Positions 27,848 to 36,151 of a stretch of DNA of 64,000 bases are shown piece after piece. The translations under genes and the position numbers were made by a program. A model generated the notes under the pieces. It saw nothing but the letters and a program-made list of their open reading frames with translations, was not told where the DNA came from and made no database searches. Source of the stretch: Streptomyces sp. NRRL S-37 (lineage in GTDB: Bacteria > Actinomycetota > Actinomycetes > Streptomycetales > Streptomycetaceae); assembly GCF_000721605.1 (NCBI RefSeq), contig NZ_JOIZ01000016.1, forward strand, positions 1-64,000. Reading direction: 5' to 3'. Numbering within the stretch: the first letter of the stretch is position 1; every line of letters starts with the position of its first letter.

Positions 27848-28543
27848 TCAGCGTCCCAGGGACGACAGGTAGCCGGGCAGCTCGGTGCCGGGGGCCAGGT
27901 CCGGGTCGGCGAGCGGGGTGCCGTAGCCCTTGCGCAGCGGGACGACGCCGGCCCAGTGGGGCAGGGCGAGGTCCTCGGGCTCGTCGTTGACACCGCCGGT
28001 GCGGAGCTTGGCGGAGACCTCGTCCAGGTCGAGGCGGATCACCGCGGTGGCGGCCAGCTCCTTCTTGTTCGCGGGCCGGGAGTCGGCGGCGCGGCCCGGT
28101 ACGACATGGTCGACCAGGGCGTCGAGGGCCTGCCGCTTCTCCTCGGGGTCGGTCACGTCGTACGCCACGCCGTGCACCACCACGGAGCGGTAGTTGACCG
28201 AGTGGTGGAAGGCCGAGCGGGCCAGCACCAGCCCGTCGACGTGGGTGACGGTCAGGCAGACCGGGAGACCGGGGCCGGCCTGGCCCGCCGCGCGCAGCGG
28301 GCGCGAGCCGGTCGAACCGTGCACGTAGAGACGCTCGCCGACCCGGCCGTACAGCGTGGGCAGCACCACCGGCGCGCCGTCCCGGACGAAGCCGAGATGG
28401 CAGACGTAGCCCTCGTCGAGTATCGCGTGCACCAGCGCCTTGTCGTACGCGGCACGGTGGGGGGAGCGGGTGGGGACGGTGCGCTCGGTGGGCGGGTAGG
28501 TGTCGGCGGGCTGCCGCGGGGTTCCCTGCATGGCGTTCTCCAT
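27848..28543 (-). CDS. Pyridoxamine 5'-phosphate oxidase-like FMN split-barrel protein
   Basis: 231 residues. The split-barrel core runs from about 35 to 190, with AILDEGYVCHLGFVRDGAPVVLPTLYG, YVHGSTGSRPLRAA and FHHSVNYRSVVVHGVAYDV. This subgroup binds flavin or F420 and reduces varied substrates; vitamin B6 oxidation is not certain. It is divergent from a MocR regulator with only 23 bp between start codons, so the regulator very likely controls it. An ATG at 28531 is an alternative start. Confidence 0.82.
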   Translation of the reverse strand: MENAMQGTPRQPADTYPPTERTVPTRSPHRAAYDKALVHAILDEGYVCHLGFVRDGAPVVLPTLYGRVGERLYVHGSTGSRPLRAAGQAGPGLPVCLTVTHVDGLVLARSAFHHSVNYRSVVVHGVAYDVTDPEEKRQALDALVDHVVPGRAADSRPANKKELAATAVIRLDLDEVSAKLRTGGVNDEPEDLALPHWAGVVPLRKGYGTPLADPDLAPGTELPGYLSSLGR

Positions 28544-28573
28544 TGTACTAGTGCATAATTGGTTTTGTGCTAG
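28543..28573. promoter_or_regulatory. Direct-repeat operator between split-barrel gene and mocR
   Basis: TTGTACTAG (28543-28551) and TTGTGCTAG (28565-28573) are direct repeats 22 bp apart, two helical turns. They cover both start codons. CATAAT (28554-28559) is a good -10 for a leaderless mocR mRNA. Two spaced direct repeats are the known site type of MocR proteins such as PdxR. Confidence 0.65.
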
Positions 28574-29904
28574 GAGAGTATCGGATCAGTGGGCGGCGCG
28601 CAGCGGAGATTTCCGCGAGCATCGAGCGCGCGGTGGGGGAGGGGGCGCTGGGGCCGGGCGAACCGCTGCCTCCCCTGCGGGAGTTGGCGGAGCGGCTCGG
28701 GGTGAACCCGAACACCGTCGCCGCCGCGTACCGGACCCTGCGTGAGCGCGGGGTCATCGAGACCGCGGGCCGGCGGGGGAGCCGGGTGCGGTCCAAGCCG
28801 GCCACCACCGCGCGTGAACTCATCCGGGTGGAGGCCCCGCCGGGCGTGCGGAACCTGTCCGGGGGCAACCCGGACCCGGCACTGCTGCCCGCGCTGGCCG
28901 GGGCGTTCGCGGCGGCGGCCGGGGAGGGGGACCGGGAGCCGGTGCTGTACGGGCACGCGCCCGTGGAGCCCGAACTGGCGCGGCTGGCGCGGGCCTGGCT
29001 GGACGCCGACGGCGTTCCCGACGGGCCCGTCGCCGTCACCTCGGGCGCGCTGGACGCGATGGAGCGGGTGCTCGCGGCGCACCTCAGGCCCGGGGATGCG
29101 GTCGCGGTGGAGGACCCGGGGTGGGGGAGCCTGCTGGACCTGGTCCCGGCGCTGGGACTGCGGACCGTCCCCGTGGGGGTCGACGACGAGGGCCCGCTGC
29201 CCGATGACGTACAGAAGGCACTGACGGGCGGGGCGCGGGCCCTGATCGTCACGGACCGGGCGCAGAACCCGACCGGCGCCGCGCTGAGCGCCGCACGCGC
29301 GCGTGCCCTGCGCCCGGTGCTCGCCGGCCATCCGGAGACGCTGCTCGTCGAGGACGACCACGGGCACCACATCGTCGACCTGCCGCTGCACGCCTTGGCG
29401 GGTACGACCCGTAGCTGGGCCTTCGTGCGCTCGGCGGCCAAGGCCTACGGACCCGACCTGCGGCTCGCGGTACTCACCGGGGACGCGGTCACCCTCGACC
29501 GGGTCCGCGGACGGCAGCGGCTCGGGCCGGGCTGGGTCAGCAGGATCGTCCAGCGCGCGGTGGTGCGGCTGTGGAGCGAGGGCGCGGTGGACCCGGCGGC
29601 CGTGGCCGCGCGGTACGGGCGGCGCCGGGAGGCGCTGATCGGGGCGCTGGCCCGGCACGGGGTCGCCGCGCGCGGGCGCAGCGGCATGAACGTGTGGGTG
29701 CCGGTCCCCGACGAGACCGGCGCGGTCGCCCGCCTGCTGCACGCGGGCTGGGCGGTGGCGCCCGGCGCCCGCTTCCGGACGAACGCGGCGCCGGGGATCC
29801 GGGTCACCGTCTCGACGCTCACCGAGGAGGAGATCGGGCCGCTGGCCGAGGCGATCGCCGAGGCGATCGGTCCGGCCGGAGGGCCGGGGCGGACATATGC
29901 CTGA
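28567..29904 (+). CDS. MocR-type GntR regulator with aminotransferase domain
   Basis: 445 residues. A GntR winged helix (about 8-75, PLRELAERLGVNPNTVAAAYRTL) is fused to a class I aminotransferase-like domain (about 95-435). The PLP-binding lysine is probably K292 in SAAKAYGPDLRLA; upstream DRAQNPTGAALS carries the NPTG loop. MocR proteins sense PLP or amino-compound ligands and control neighbouring genes. The partner here is a PNP-oxidase-like protein, so vitamin B6 status or an amine is a reasonable effector, by inference. Confidence 0.88.
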   Translation: MLGEYRISGRRAAEISASIERAVGEGALGPGEPLPPLRELAERLGVNPNTVAAAYRTLRERGVIETAGRRGSRVRSKPATTARELIRVEAPPGVRNLSGGNPDPALLPALAGAFAAAAGEGDREPVLYGHAPVEPELARLARAWLDADGVPDGPVAVTSGALDAMERVLAAHLRPGDAVAVEDPGWGSLLDLVPALGLRTVPVGVDDEGPLPDDVQKALTGGARALIVTDRAQNPTGAALSAARARALRPVLAGHPETLLVEDDHGHHIVDLPLHALAGTTRSWAFVRSAAKAYGPDLRLAVLTGDAVTLDRVRGRQRLGPGWVSRIVQRAVVRLWSEGAVDPAAVAARYGRRREALIGALARHGVAARGRSGMNVWVPVPDETGAVARLLHAGWAVAPGARFRTNAAPGIRVTVSTLTEEEIGPLAEAIAEAIGPAGGPGRTYA

Positions 29905-30020
29905 GGCAGTGTCCGGAAGTGCGGGCCACCTGCGGTCGGCTGCGTCGGTGGTGAGCTCCGGAGGCGCTGGCCGGGCGAGGGTGCTCGTGCGGCCCGGCGT
30001 TTGCGGGGTGCTCCCCTCAC

Positions 30021-30045
30021 TCCCGGCTTCGTTCGAGCGGGGGGC
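30021..30045. repeat. Dispersed 25-bp repeat, copy 2 (intergenic)
   Basis: Matches 8281-8305 at 23 of 25 bases. It lies between the convergent mocR and third EamA genes. Confidence 0.7.
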
Positions 30046-30120
30046 CCATCGCCCCGGGGGCACCTCCCAGGCCTTTGAGGCACTGGGGAAGACACGACTG
30101 CCCGCGGTGACGGGGCGGGG

Positions 30121-31089
30121 CTACGCGGGCTTCCTCGGTCTCACCTGGGTGAGGGCCGCGCCGGCCAGGACGATCGCCGCGCCCACCGGTGTCGACCAGG
30201 TCAGGGTCTCGCCGAGGAGGGCGATACCGGCCGCGGCGGCGATCACCGGGACGAAGTAGGTGACCATCTGGCCGGTCGTCGGGCCGACCTCGGCGACCAG
30301 GCCGTACTGGATGAGTACGGCCAGACCCGTGCCCAGCGTGCCCAGCGCGGCGATCGCCAGCAGCGGGCCGACGGCGAACCCGGTCGGCAGCGTGGTGAAC
30401 AATGGGGTGACGACGGCCAGTTGGACCGTGGCCAGCAGCAACTGGCCGCCGGTCAGGGACAGGTTCGAGTGGCTGCTGCCCGCCAGGGTGCGGCGGACGT
30501 AGATCCAGCCGACGGGGTAGCTCAGCGAGGCCAGCAGGGCCAGCGTCGTGCCGCGGGCGTCCAGGCCCGCGAAGCCCTGCCAGGCGCCCAGCACGGTCAG
30601 CACCCCGAGGAAGCCGAGGCCGAGCCCCGCCACCCGCACCCGGGTCGGCCGGTCCTCGGACAGCGCCACCAGCGACAGGGCCATGCCCCACAACGGCGAG
30701 GTGGCGTTGCAGATGCCGGCCAGTGTGGACGGGATGGTCAGCTCCGCGAAGGCGAACAGCGAGAACGGCAGGGCGTTCAGCAGGAACCCGGCGACCGCGA
30801 GATGACCCCAGGTGCGCACACCGCGCGGCAGCCCCTCCCGCCGCACCGCCATCGCCACCGCCAGGACGGCGGTACCGAAGGCCAGCCGGCCGAAGGTGAC
30901 CTGGAAGGGGGCGTAGCCCTGGGTGCCGACCTTGATGAGGAGAAAGCTGAACCCCCAGATCAGGGAGAGCGCGCCGAAACGCAGCCGCCAGTCCAGGCGG
31001 GGGCGGACGGGTTCCGGGGCGGGACCGGCCGGGGCCGGTGCGGTGGTGGTCGCGGTGACGCTGCTCATGGACGCAACGATGCGGGACAT
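30121..31089 (-). CDS. EamA/DMT family transporter
   Basis: 322 residues from the ATG at 31089 (or 315 from the ATG at 31068). Ten membrane helices in two EamA repeats, with LSLIWGFSFLLIKVGTQGYAPF in the first and ALLGETLTWSTPVGAAIVLAGA in the second. Likely an exporter of unknown substrate. It diverges from a LysR regulator with overlapping control sites, so induction by that regulator is probable. Confidence 0.83.
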   Translation of the reverse strand: MSRIVASMSSVTATTTAPAPAGPAPEPVRPRLDWRLRFGALSLIWGFSFLLIKVGTQGYAPFQVTFGRLAFGTAVLAVAMAVRREGLPRGVRTWGHLAVAGFLLNALPFSLFAFAELTIPSTLAGICNATSPLWGMALSLVALSEDRPTRVRVAGLGLGFLGVLTVLGAWQGFAGLDARGTTLALLASLSYPVGWIYVRRTLAGSSHSNLSLTGGQLLLATVQLAVVTPLFTTLPTGFAVGPLLAIAALGTLGTGLAVLIQYGLVAEVGPTTGQMVTYFVPVIAAAAGIALLGETLTWSTPVGAAIVLAGAALTQVRPRKPA

Positions 31090-31091
31090 CC

Positions 31092-31136
31092 ATCTCGTAG
31101 CACAATCGAGATTTCGCACGCGATATCTCGTAGCAT
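31092..31136. promoter_or_regulatory. LysR-type operator with three half-sites
   Basis: ATCTCG (31092-31097), CGAGAT (31107-31112) and ATCTCG (31125-31130) give two inverted pairs sharing the middle half-site. The extended ATCTCGTAGCA is repeated exactly at 31092-31102 and 31125-31135. TAGCAT (31131-31136) is a -10 ending 7 nt before the lysR ATG. Confidence 0.65.
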
Positions 31137-31143
31137 CGCTTAC

Positions 31144-32085
31144 ATGTTGAACCTGGAGCGCCTGCGCACCCTCGACGCCCTCGCCCGGCACGGCTCGGTC
31201 AGCGGCGCGGCCGAAGGACTGCACATCACGACCTCGGCCGTCTCGCAGCAGATGTCCAAGCTGGAGCGCGAGGTCGGCCAGCGGCTGCTGGCCAAGAACG
31301 GGCGGGGCGTCCGGCTCACGGACGCGGGCCGGCTGCTCGCCGAGCACGCGGCGCGCATCCTCTCCCAGGTCGAGCTGGCCCAGTCCGACCTGGAGGCGCA
31401 GCGCGGACAGGTCGCCGGTGAGCTGCGGGTCTCGGCGTTCCCGACCGCCGCGCGGGGACTGTTCCCGGTCGCGCTCGCGGATCTGCGCGAGCGGCACCCC
31501 GCGCTGCGCGTGCGCTCCCGCGAGCAGGAGCCGGAGCAGGGCATCCGGGGAGTGGTGCGCGGGGACCTCGATCTCGCGGTGGTGCTCGACTGGTACAACA
31601 AGCCGATGCCGCTGCCCGACGGCCTGGTCAAGGCGCCCCTGCTGGACGACCCGGCCGATGTGGCGCTCCCGGCCGGCCACCGGTTCGCCGGCCGCGACGA
31701 GGCGGACCTCGCAGACTTCGCCGAGGACGAGTGGATCACCTGGGGCGAGGGCGAGTTCTGCCACGAGTGGCTGATGTTCACCCTGCGCTCCAAGGGCATC
31801 GAGCCGGTCATCGGCCACCGCGCCGCCGAGAGCCACACCCAGCTCGGCCTGGTCGCGGCAGGGCTCGGCGTCTGCATCGCCCCGCTGCTGGGCCGCGACC
31901 CGCTGCCCGACGGGGTGGTGACCGTCCCGCTCCGGCAGCGCGTACGACGGCACGTCTTCGTCGTCTGGCGCGCGGACGCCGACCGCCGCCCGTCGATCCG
32001 GGCGGCGGTACAGGCCCTGCGGGCGGCGGGGGAGCGCGTCGGGGCGACGGGCGAGAGGCCTACGGCAGTGTCGGCAGCTTCCTGA
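31144..32085 (+). CDS. LysR family transcriptional regulator
   Basis: 313 residues. The LysR helix-turn-helix spans 1-60 (LRTLDALARHGSVSGAAEGLHITTSAVSQQMSKLERE), and the substrate-binding domain spans about 90-290. The mRNA is probably leaderless. Divergent from an EamA exporter with shared half-sites, so it likely controls that exporter and itself. Its last 26 bp overlap the end of the convergent split-barrel gene. Confidence 0.88.
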   Translation: MLNLERLRTLDALARHGSVSGAAEGLHITTSAVSQQMSKLEREVGQRLLAKNGRGVRLTDAGRLLAEHAARILSQVELAQSDLEAQRGQVAGELRVSAFPTAARGLFPVALADLRERHPALRVRSREQEPEQGIRGVVRGDLDLAVVLDWYNKPMPLPDGLVKAPLLDDPADVALPAGHRFAGRDEADLADFAEDEWITWGEGEFCHEWLMFTLRSKGIEPVIGHRAAESHTQLGLVAAGLGVCIAPLLGRDPLPDGVVTVPLRQRVRRHVFVVWRADADRRPSIRAAVQALRAAGERVGATGERPTAVSAAS

Positions 32086-32530
32086 AGTCCCAGGACACGA
32101 TCTTCTCCGGGGTCAGGCGCAGCCAGGCGTGCCGGCCGTCGTGGGGCATCTCGTCCAGGCCGAAGTTCTTGCGGGCGAACAGCGTCTCCGGAACGTCGAG
32201 TTCCGCGCGCAGTTCGCCGGTGCGCGGGATCTCGCCCACGAACTCCGCCCGCCCGGACAGCTCCGCACCGCGCAGCTCGTCGTACTCCTCACCCGTGTCG
32301 ACCACGATCGCCACCCGCGGATCCCGCCGCAGATCCGCCCAGCGCCTGCTGCGCACCACGGAGTACAGCCACAGCGAGGTGCCGTCCCAGGCGAACCAGA
32401 GCGTGCTGACGTGCGGTGCTCCGTCCGCGGACACGGTGGCGACCCGGCAGGTGCGCTGGACGGTGAGGAAGTCGTCCAGTTCACCGGGTGTCATCATGAT
32501 CTTCCGGCCCCGGCGCTGCGTGGCGGTCAT
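32060..32530 (-). CDS. F420/FMN-dependent PPOX-class split-barrel protein
   Basis: 156 residues. The split-barrel core includes FLTVQRTCRVATVSADGAPHVSTLWFAWDG and SRRWADLRRDPRVAIVVDTGEEYDELRG. The WaDLRRDPRVA pattern is typical of the actinobacterial group that often uses F420. The substrate is unknown. GAAGGGA precedes the ATG on its strand. It converges on lysR with a 26-bp overlap. Confidence 0.82.
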   Translation of the reverse strand: MTATQRRGRKIMMTPGELDDFLTVQRTCRVATVSADGAPHVSTLWFAWDGTSLWLYSVVRSRRWADLRRDPRVAIVVDTGEEYDELRGAELSGRAEFVGEIPRTGELRAELDVPETLFARKNFGLDEMPHDGRHAWLRLTPEKIVSWDFRKLPTLP

Positions 32531-32585
32531 ACGGTCCCTTCGTCTCTCGTGTCGTGCCCGGTGCCTGGTGCCTGGTGCCGGCGGC

Positions 32586-33089
32586 TCAGGCGAGGGTGAT
32601 CGAGTCCCCGCTCACCGTGATCTCCACGGCGGGCAGCGGCTTGGTCGCCGGGCCGCTCTGCACACTGCCGTCGGCGATGGAGAAGTTGCTGTTGTGGCAG
32701 GGGCAGTTGATGACCCCGTCGGCGACGCTCTTCACCGCGCACCCCTGGTGGGTGCAGGTCGCCGAGAACGCCTTGAACTCGCCCGCCGTCGGCTGGGTGA
32801 CGACCACCTTACGGTCGGCGAAGACCTTTCCGCCGCCCTCGGGGATGTCGGCGGTCGAGGCGAGCGGGTCGGTACCGGCGCCGGCGTTCCCGCCTCCGTC
32901 CGAACCCCCGCCGCTCGCGCCGCCGTCCGAGGAACCGCCGGCCGAGCCGGAGTCCGCGGAGGAGCCCGACGCGTCGTCGTCGGAGCCGCCGCACGCGGTC
33001 AGCGCGACGGCGAGGCCCGCCGCTCCGGCCGCCGCCACGACGGTTCGGCGAGCGGGTCCGGAGGTGCGGTGGAGCGATGCGCTGGTCAT
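32586..33089 (-). CDS. Rieske [2Fe-2S] lipoprotein
   Basis: 167 residues from the ATG at 33089, with GGAAGGA upstream. The signal has an Arg pair (R14-R15), which suggests Tat export, and a lipobox ending at C33. Residues 35-72 are a Ser/Gly/Asp-rich linker. The Rieske domain has C112-T-H114-x2-C117 and C129-P-C131-H132: cluster ligands C112, H114, C129, H132 and the disulfide pair C117/C131. It is an exported electron carrier of unknown partner. It is not beside cytochrome bc1 genes, so it is not the respiratory QcrA. Confidence 0.9.
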   Translation of the reverse strand: MTSASLHRTSGPARRTVVAAAGAAGLAVALTACGGSDDDASGSSADSGSAGGSSDGGASGGGSDGGGNAGAGTDPLASTADIPEGGGKVFADRKVVVTQPTAGEFKAFSATCTHQGCAVKSVADGVINCPCHNSNFSIADGSVQSGPATKPLPAVEITVSGDSITLA

Positions 33090-33267
33090 GCGTGTTCCTT
33101 CCGGGATACGTGATCTGGGGAGAGGTACGGTCGGCGGGCCCACGCCGTTCATGCGCTGCCGAGCCTGGCCTGTCCGCGGTCGGGCGGGCGTAAATCACGG
33201 CTGTCGTTTCGCTGTCGCCCCCGGACCGTCCCGCCCGGGTCGCCTCCGACGTGCGGCGACACGCCAG

Positions 33268-33282
33268 TAGCCTGGTGCGATG
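33268..33282 (+). promoter_or_regulatory. -10 box and leaderless start of the HipA-like gene
   Basis: TAGCCT (33268-33273) ends 6 nt before the ATG at 33280; no ribosome site is present. Confidence 0.5.
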
Positions 33283-34044
33283 CTGAAGGAAGTCACCGCG
33301 ACCCGGTTCATCGCGCCGCTGCGCGAGGGCGGCTCGCTGCCGGGACTGATCGAGGCCGACGACCTCGGCACGTACGTGCTGAAGTTCGCCGGCGCCGGAC
33401 AGGGCCGCAAGACACTGGTCGCCGAGGTCGTCTGCGGGGAACTCGCCCGCCGGCTGGGACTGAGGGTGCCCCGCCTGGTCACCGTCGAACTCGACCCCGT
33501 GCTGGGGCTCGGCGAGCCCGAGCCGGAGGTGCAGCGGCTGCTGAAGTCCAGCGGCGGCACCAATCTCGGCATGGACTTCCTCTCCGGTGCCCTCGGCTTC
33601 GATCCGCTCGCCTTCGAGGTGAGCCCGGAGGAGGCCGGACGGATCGTCTGGTTCGACGCGCTGGTGAACAACGTCGACCGCTCCTGGCGCAACCCCAACA
33701 TGCTCCGCCGGCGCGGCGAACTGTGGCTCATCGACCACGGCGCGACCATGATCTGGCACCACAACTGGCCCGGCGCGGCAGCCTCCGCCGCCCGCCCCTA
33801 CGACGCCTCCGACCACGCCCTGAAGCCGTTCGCGCCGGACATCGCGTCCGCCGCGGACCGGCTCGCGCCGCGGGTCACCGAGGAACTGCTCGCCGAGGTC
33901 ACCGCGGAGATCCCCGACCTCTGGCTGACCGGCGAGCCCGGCTTCGACACCCCGGACGAGCTCCGGTCGGCCTACGCGCGGCCGCTGATCGCCCGCGCGG
34001 CCACCGTCCACCACCACATCCACGGCCTCGAGGGGGACCAGTGA
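33280..34044 (+). CDS. HipA-like kinase domain protein
   Basis: 254 residues. It resembles the C-terminal lobe of HipA-type kinases: YVLKFAGAGQGRKTLVAEVVCGELARRLGL holds the possible nucleotide lysine, FDALVNNVDRSWRNPNML matches the catalytic HipA N-x-D-R loop, and LWLIDHGATMIWHH matches the metal-binding aspartate region. Full HipA has about 440 residues and a HipB partner; here the partner is a DUF3037 protein with a 4-nt overlap. A toxin or signalling kinase role is possible but unproven. Confidence 0.75.
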   Translation: MLKEVTATRFIAPLREGGSLPGLIEADDLGTYVLKFAGAGQGRKTLVAEVVCGELARRLGLRVPRLVTVELDPVLGLGEPEPEVQRLLKSSGGTNLGMDFLSGALGFDPLAFEVSPEEAGRIVWFDALVNNVDRSWRNPNMLRRRGELWLIDHGATMIWHHNWPGAAASAARPYDASDHALKPFAPDIASAADRLAPRVTEELLAEVTAEIPDLWLTGEPGFDTPDELRSAYARPLIARAATVHHHIHGLEGDQ

Positions 34045-34424
34045 GCGACCGGCACGTCTTCGAGTACGCGCTGCTGCGGGTCGTACCGCGCATCGAGCGC
34101 GGGGAGTGCGTCAACGCCGGGGTGCTCCTGTACTGCCGCCCCAAGTCGTTCGTCGCGGCCCGCACCCATCTCGACGAGGCGCGGCTGCTGGCCCTCGACC
34201 CGAAGGCCGACCTGCCGGGTGTGCGGGCGGCGCTGCGTGCCGTCGAGGGCGTCTGCGCGGGCGGGGACGCGGCGGGGCAGGCGGCACGGGACGACGCCGG
34301 ACGGCGCTTCCGCTGGCTGATCGCACCCCGGTCCACCATCGTCCAGCCCGGCCCCGTGCACACCGGGCTCACCACCGATCCGGCGGCGGAGGCGGAACGG
34401 CTGCTGGAACTGCTGGTGCGTTGA
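34041..34424 (+). CDS. DUF3037 family protein
   Basis: 127 residues. The family hallmark FEYALLRVVPRIERGECVNAGVLLYC is complete at the N-terminus, followed by FRWLIAPRSTIVQPGPVHTGL. DUF3037 genes are repeatedly found directly after HipA-like genes. The GTG start overlaps the upstream stop (GTGA), so the two are co-translated. The function is unknown; partner or regulator of the kinase-like protein is the natural guess. Confidence 0.8.
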   Translation: MSDRHVFEYALLRVVPRIERGECVNAGVLLYCRPKSFVAARTHLDEARLLALDPKADLPGVRAALRAVEGVCAGGDAAGQAARDDAGRRFRWLIAPRSTIVQPGPVHTGLTTDPAAEAERLLELLVR

Positions 34425-34528
34425 CGGCCGCGGGCGGCCGGTGGCTTCCCGCACCCACGCGGCCCCGTGCCTCTTCCGGGCAGGTCCGGCCGACCCACCG
34501 CAAAGGGCGCGGGGAACAGCGCGACCGG

Positions 34529-35095
34529 CTACCGGCAGCCGCCCACGGCCCGTCGCCGCACGACGTATCCCGTCGCGGCCACCGCACTCGTCACGAACGT
34601 CGCCCCGATCCCCAGATCCCAGCCGCTGGGCCCGGACGCCGCCGAGCCACCTAGTCCGCCCTCCACACCGCGTGCAGGCGCGACGGAGGCGGAGGGCGCG
34701 GGCGCGGTCCGGGTCGCCGGCGCGGACGTGGGAGTCACGGTGCGCGTGGGCGTGACGGTCGTCGGCGCCGGTACCGGCGGCCGGGTGGGCGCAGCGGTCG
34801 TCGGTACCTGTGACGGTGACGGCGGCCGGGTTGGCGCCGGGGTGGCGGGGGCCGGACGGAAGGTGGACGACGTGAGACCGCGCCGGGGCAGCGCCTCGCA
34901 GGCCACTCCGTCGTCCGGACCCGGGTCCTCGTCGAGCCGGTGCGGATCGCTCCGGTCCGTGTCGAAGAAGACCTGCGCGTCCTCCTGGTAGGTGAAGTCG
35001 CCGCAGTCCAGGTCCTGGGCGTGAGCGGTGCCGGCCAACGGCACGATCGCGGCGAGCGCGATCAGTGTGCCCAGGGCACCGGTGCGACGGCGCAT
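34529..35095 (-). CDS. Secreted/membrane-tethered Excalibur-domain protein
   Basis: 188 residues. A Sec signal peptide (MRRRTGALGTLIALAAIVPLAGTAHA) is followed by an Excalibur calcium-binding domain (about 27-72), with DLDCGDFTYQEDAQ and DPGPDDGVACEALP. A Pro/Thr-rich linker (75-150) and a C-terminal membrane segment with Arg tail (about 160-182) follow, so it is probably anchored at the outer face. The function of Excalibur domains is unclear; they occur in wall-associated nucleases and surface proteins. AAAGGAGG precedes the ATG. Confidence 0.82.
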   Translation of the reverse strand: MRRRTGALGTLIALAAIVPLAGTAHAQDLDCGDFTYQEDAQVFFDTDRSDPHRLDEDPGPDDGVACEALPRRGLTSSTFRPAPATPAPTRPPSPSQVPTTAAPTRPPVPAPTTVTPTRTVTPTSAPATRTAPAPSASVAPARGVEGGLGGSAASGPSGWDLGIGATFVTSAVAATGYVVRRRAVGGCR

Positions 35096-35262
35096 GGAGT
35101 GCCTCCTTTCCGGCCGCGGGTGGCTCGCGCTTCGACGCTAGGGGCCGTCCGGCGCCGGGGCGCGCAGCGCTGGGCCGATCGGGTGTTCCGCCTGGGGGCC
35201 GTCCACGGCGGGGCGGAGACGGTCCCCGCGCGGGGAATGGATCACACCCGCGCGGTGTGCCG

Positions 35263-35291
35263 TTGACACCGGGTGCCAGGGCTTCTAGCGT
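35263..35291 (+). promoter_or_regulatory. Strong promoter of the fabG-SDR operon
   Basis: TTGACA (35263-35268), exactly 17 bp, then TAGCGT (35286-35291). It is the best consensus promoter in the window. Confidence 0.75.
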
Positions 35292-35303
35292 CACGTCTGC
35301 TGA

Positions 35304-35325
35304 AGGTACTAAGCGGTCGCTCACC
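35304..35325. promoter_or_regulatory. Possible TetR-type operator in the fabG leader
   Basis: GGTACTAAGCGGTCGCTCACC holds AGCG-GT-CGCT (35312-35321) with partly symmetric flanks. Downstream of the start site, it could block transcription. AGCG/CGCT dyads are common sites of TetR regulators of fatty-acyl metabolism. Confidence 0.4.
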
Positions 35326-35376
35326 GATGTCGGTCCGGCCGCAGGAGCCGCATCCCAAGCGCGAGGAGAAGCAGCA

Positions 35377-36138
35377 ATGTCCACCACTGAGCAGCGGGTC
35401 GCGGTCGTCACCGGCGCCGCGCGCGGCATCGGCGCCGCCACCGCCGTACGACTGGCCGCCGAGGGCCGCGCGGTCGCCGTGATCGACCTCGACGAGGCCG
35501 CCTGCAAGGACACCGTCGAGAAGATCACCGCCGCCGGCGGCAAGGCGATCGCGGTCGGCTGCGACGTCTCCGACGAGGCGCAGGTCGAGGCGGCCGTCGC
35601 GCGGATCGCCGAGGAGCTCGGCGCGCCCACGATCCTCGTCAACAACGCGGGCGTACTGCGTGACAACCTGTTGTTCAAGATGAGCGTCTCCGACTGGGAC
35701 ACCGTCATGAACGTGCACCTGCGCGGCGCGTTCCTGATGTCGAAGGCCTGTCAGAAGCACATGGTGGACGCCGGGTTCGGCCGGATCGTCAACCTGTCCT
35801 CCTCCTCCGCGCTCGGCAACCGCGGCCAGGTCAACTACTCGGCGGCCAAGGCCGGCCTCCAGGGCTTCACCAAGACCCTCGCCAAGGAGCTCGGCAAGTT
35901 CGGCGTCACCGCCAACGCCGTCGCCCCCGGCTTCATCGCCACGGAGATGACCAAGGCCACCGCCGACCGCGTCGGCATGGGCTTCGAGGACTTCAAGGCC
36001 GCCGCCGCCACCCAGATCCCGGTCGCCCGCGTCGGCGAGCCCGAGGACATCGCCAACGCGATCGCCTTCTTCACCGGCGAGGCGGCCGGCTTCGTCTCCG
36101 GCCAGGTGCTGTACGTCGCCGGCGGACCGCTCGACTAG
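35377..36138 (+). CDS. fabG: 3-oxoacyl-[ACP] reductase family protein
   Basis: 253 residues. NADPH-binding G13-x3-G-I-G19, NNAG at 89-92 and the catalytic S141/Y154/K158 set (NLSSSSALGNRGQVNYSAAK). It reduces beta-ketoacyl thioesters or a similar ketone. GAGGAGAAG lies 7-15 nt before the ATG. It is followed after 13 nt by a second SDR gene, so the two form an operon under a strong promoter. It is not within a fatty-acid synthase cluster, so a catabolic or special substrate is possible. Confidence 0.88.
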   Translation: MSTTEQRVAVVTGAARGIGAATAVRLAAEGRAVAVIDLDEAACKDTVEKITAAGGKAIAVGCDVSDEAQVEAAVARIAEELGAPTILVNNAGVLRDNLLFKMSVSDWDTVMNVHLRGAFLMSKACQKHMVDAGFGRIVNLSSSSALGNRGQVNYSAAKAGLQGFTKTLAKELGKFGVTANAVAPGFIATEMTKATADRVGMGFEDFKAAAATQIPVARVGEPEDIANAIAFFTGEAAGFVSGQVLYVAGGPLD

Positions 36139-36151
36139 GAAGACCGGGAAC

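Noticed and set aside
30421..31143. Long N-terminal extension of the LysR protein
   Set aside because: It is antisense to the EamA gene, and the LysR domain begins at the ATG at 31144 right after a -10 box.
32586..33089. Rieske protein as respiratory QcrA
   Set aside because: It is a short lipoprotein without the membrane helices of actinobacterial QcrA and without qcrB or qcrC neighbours.
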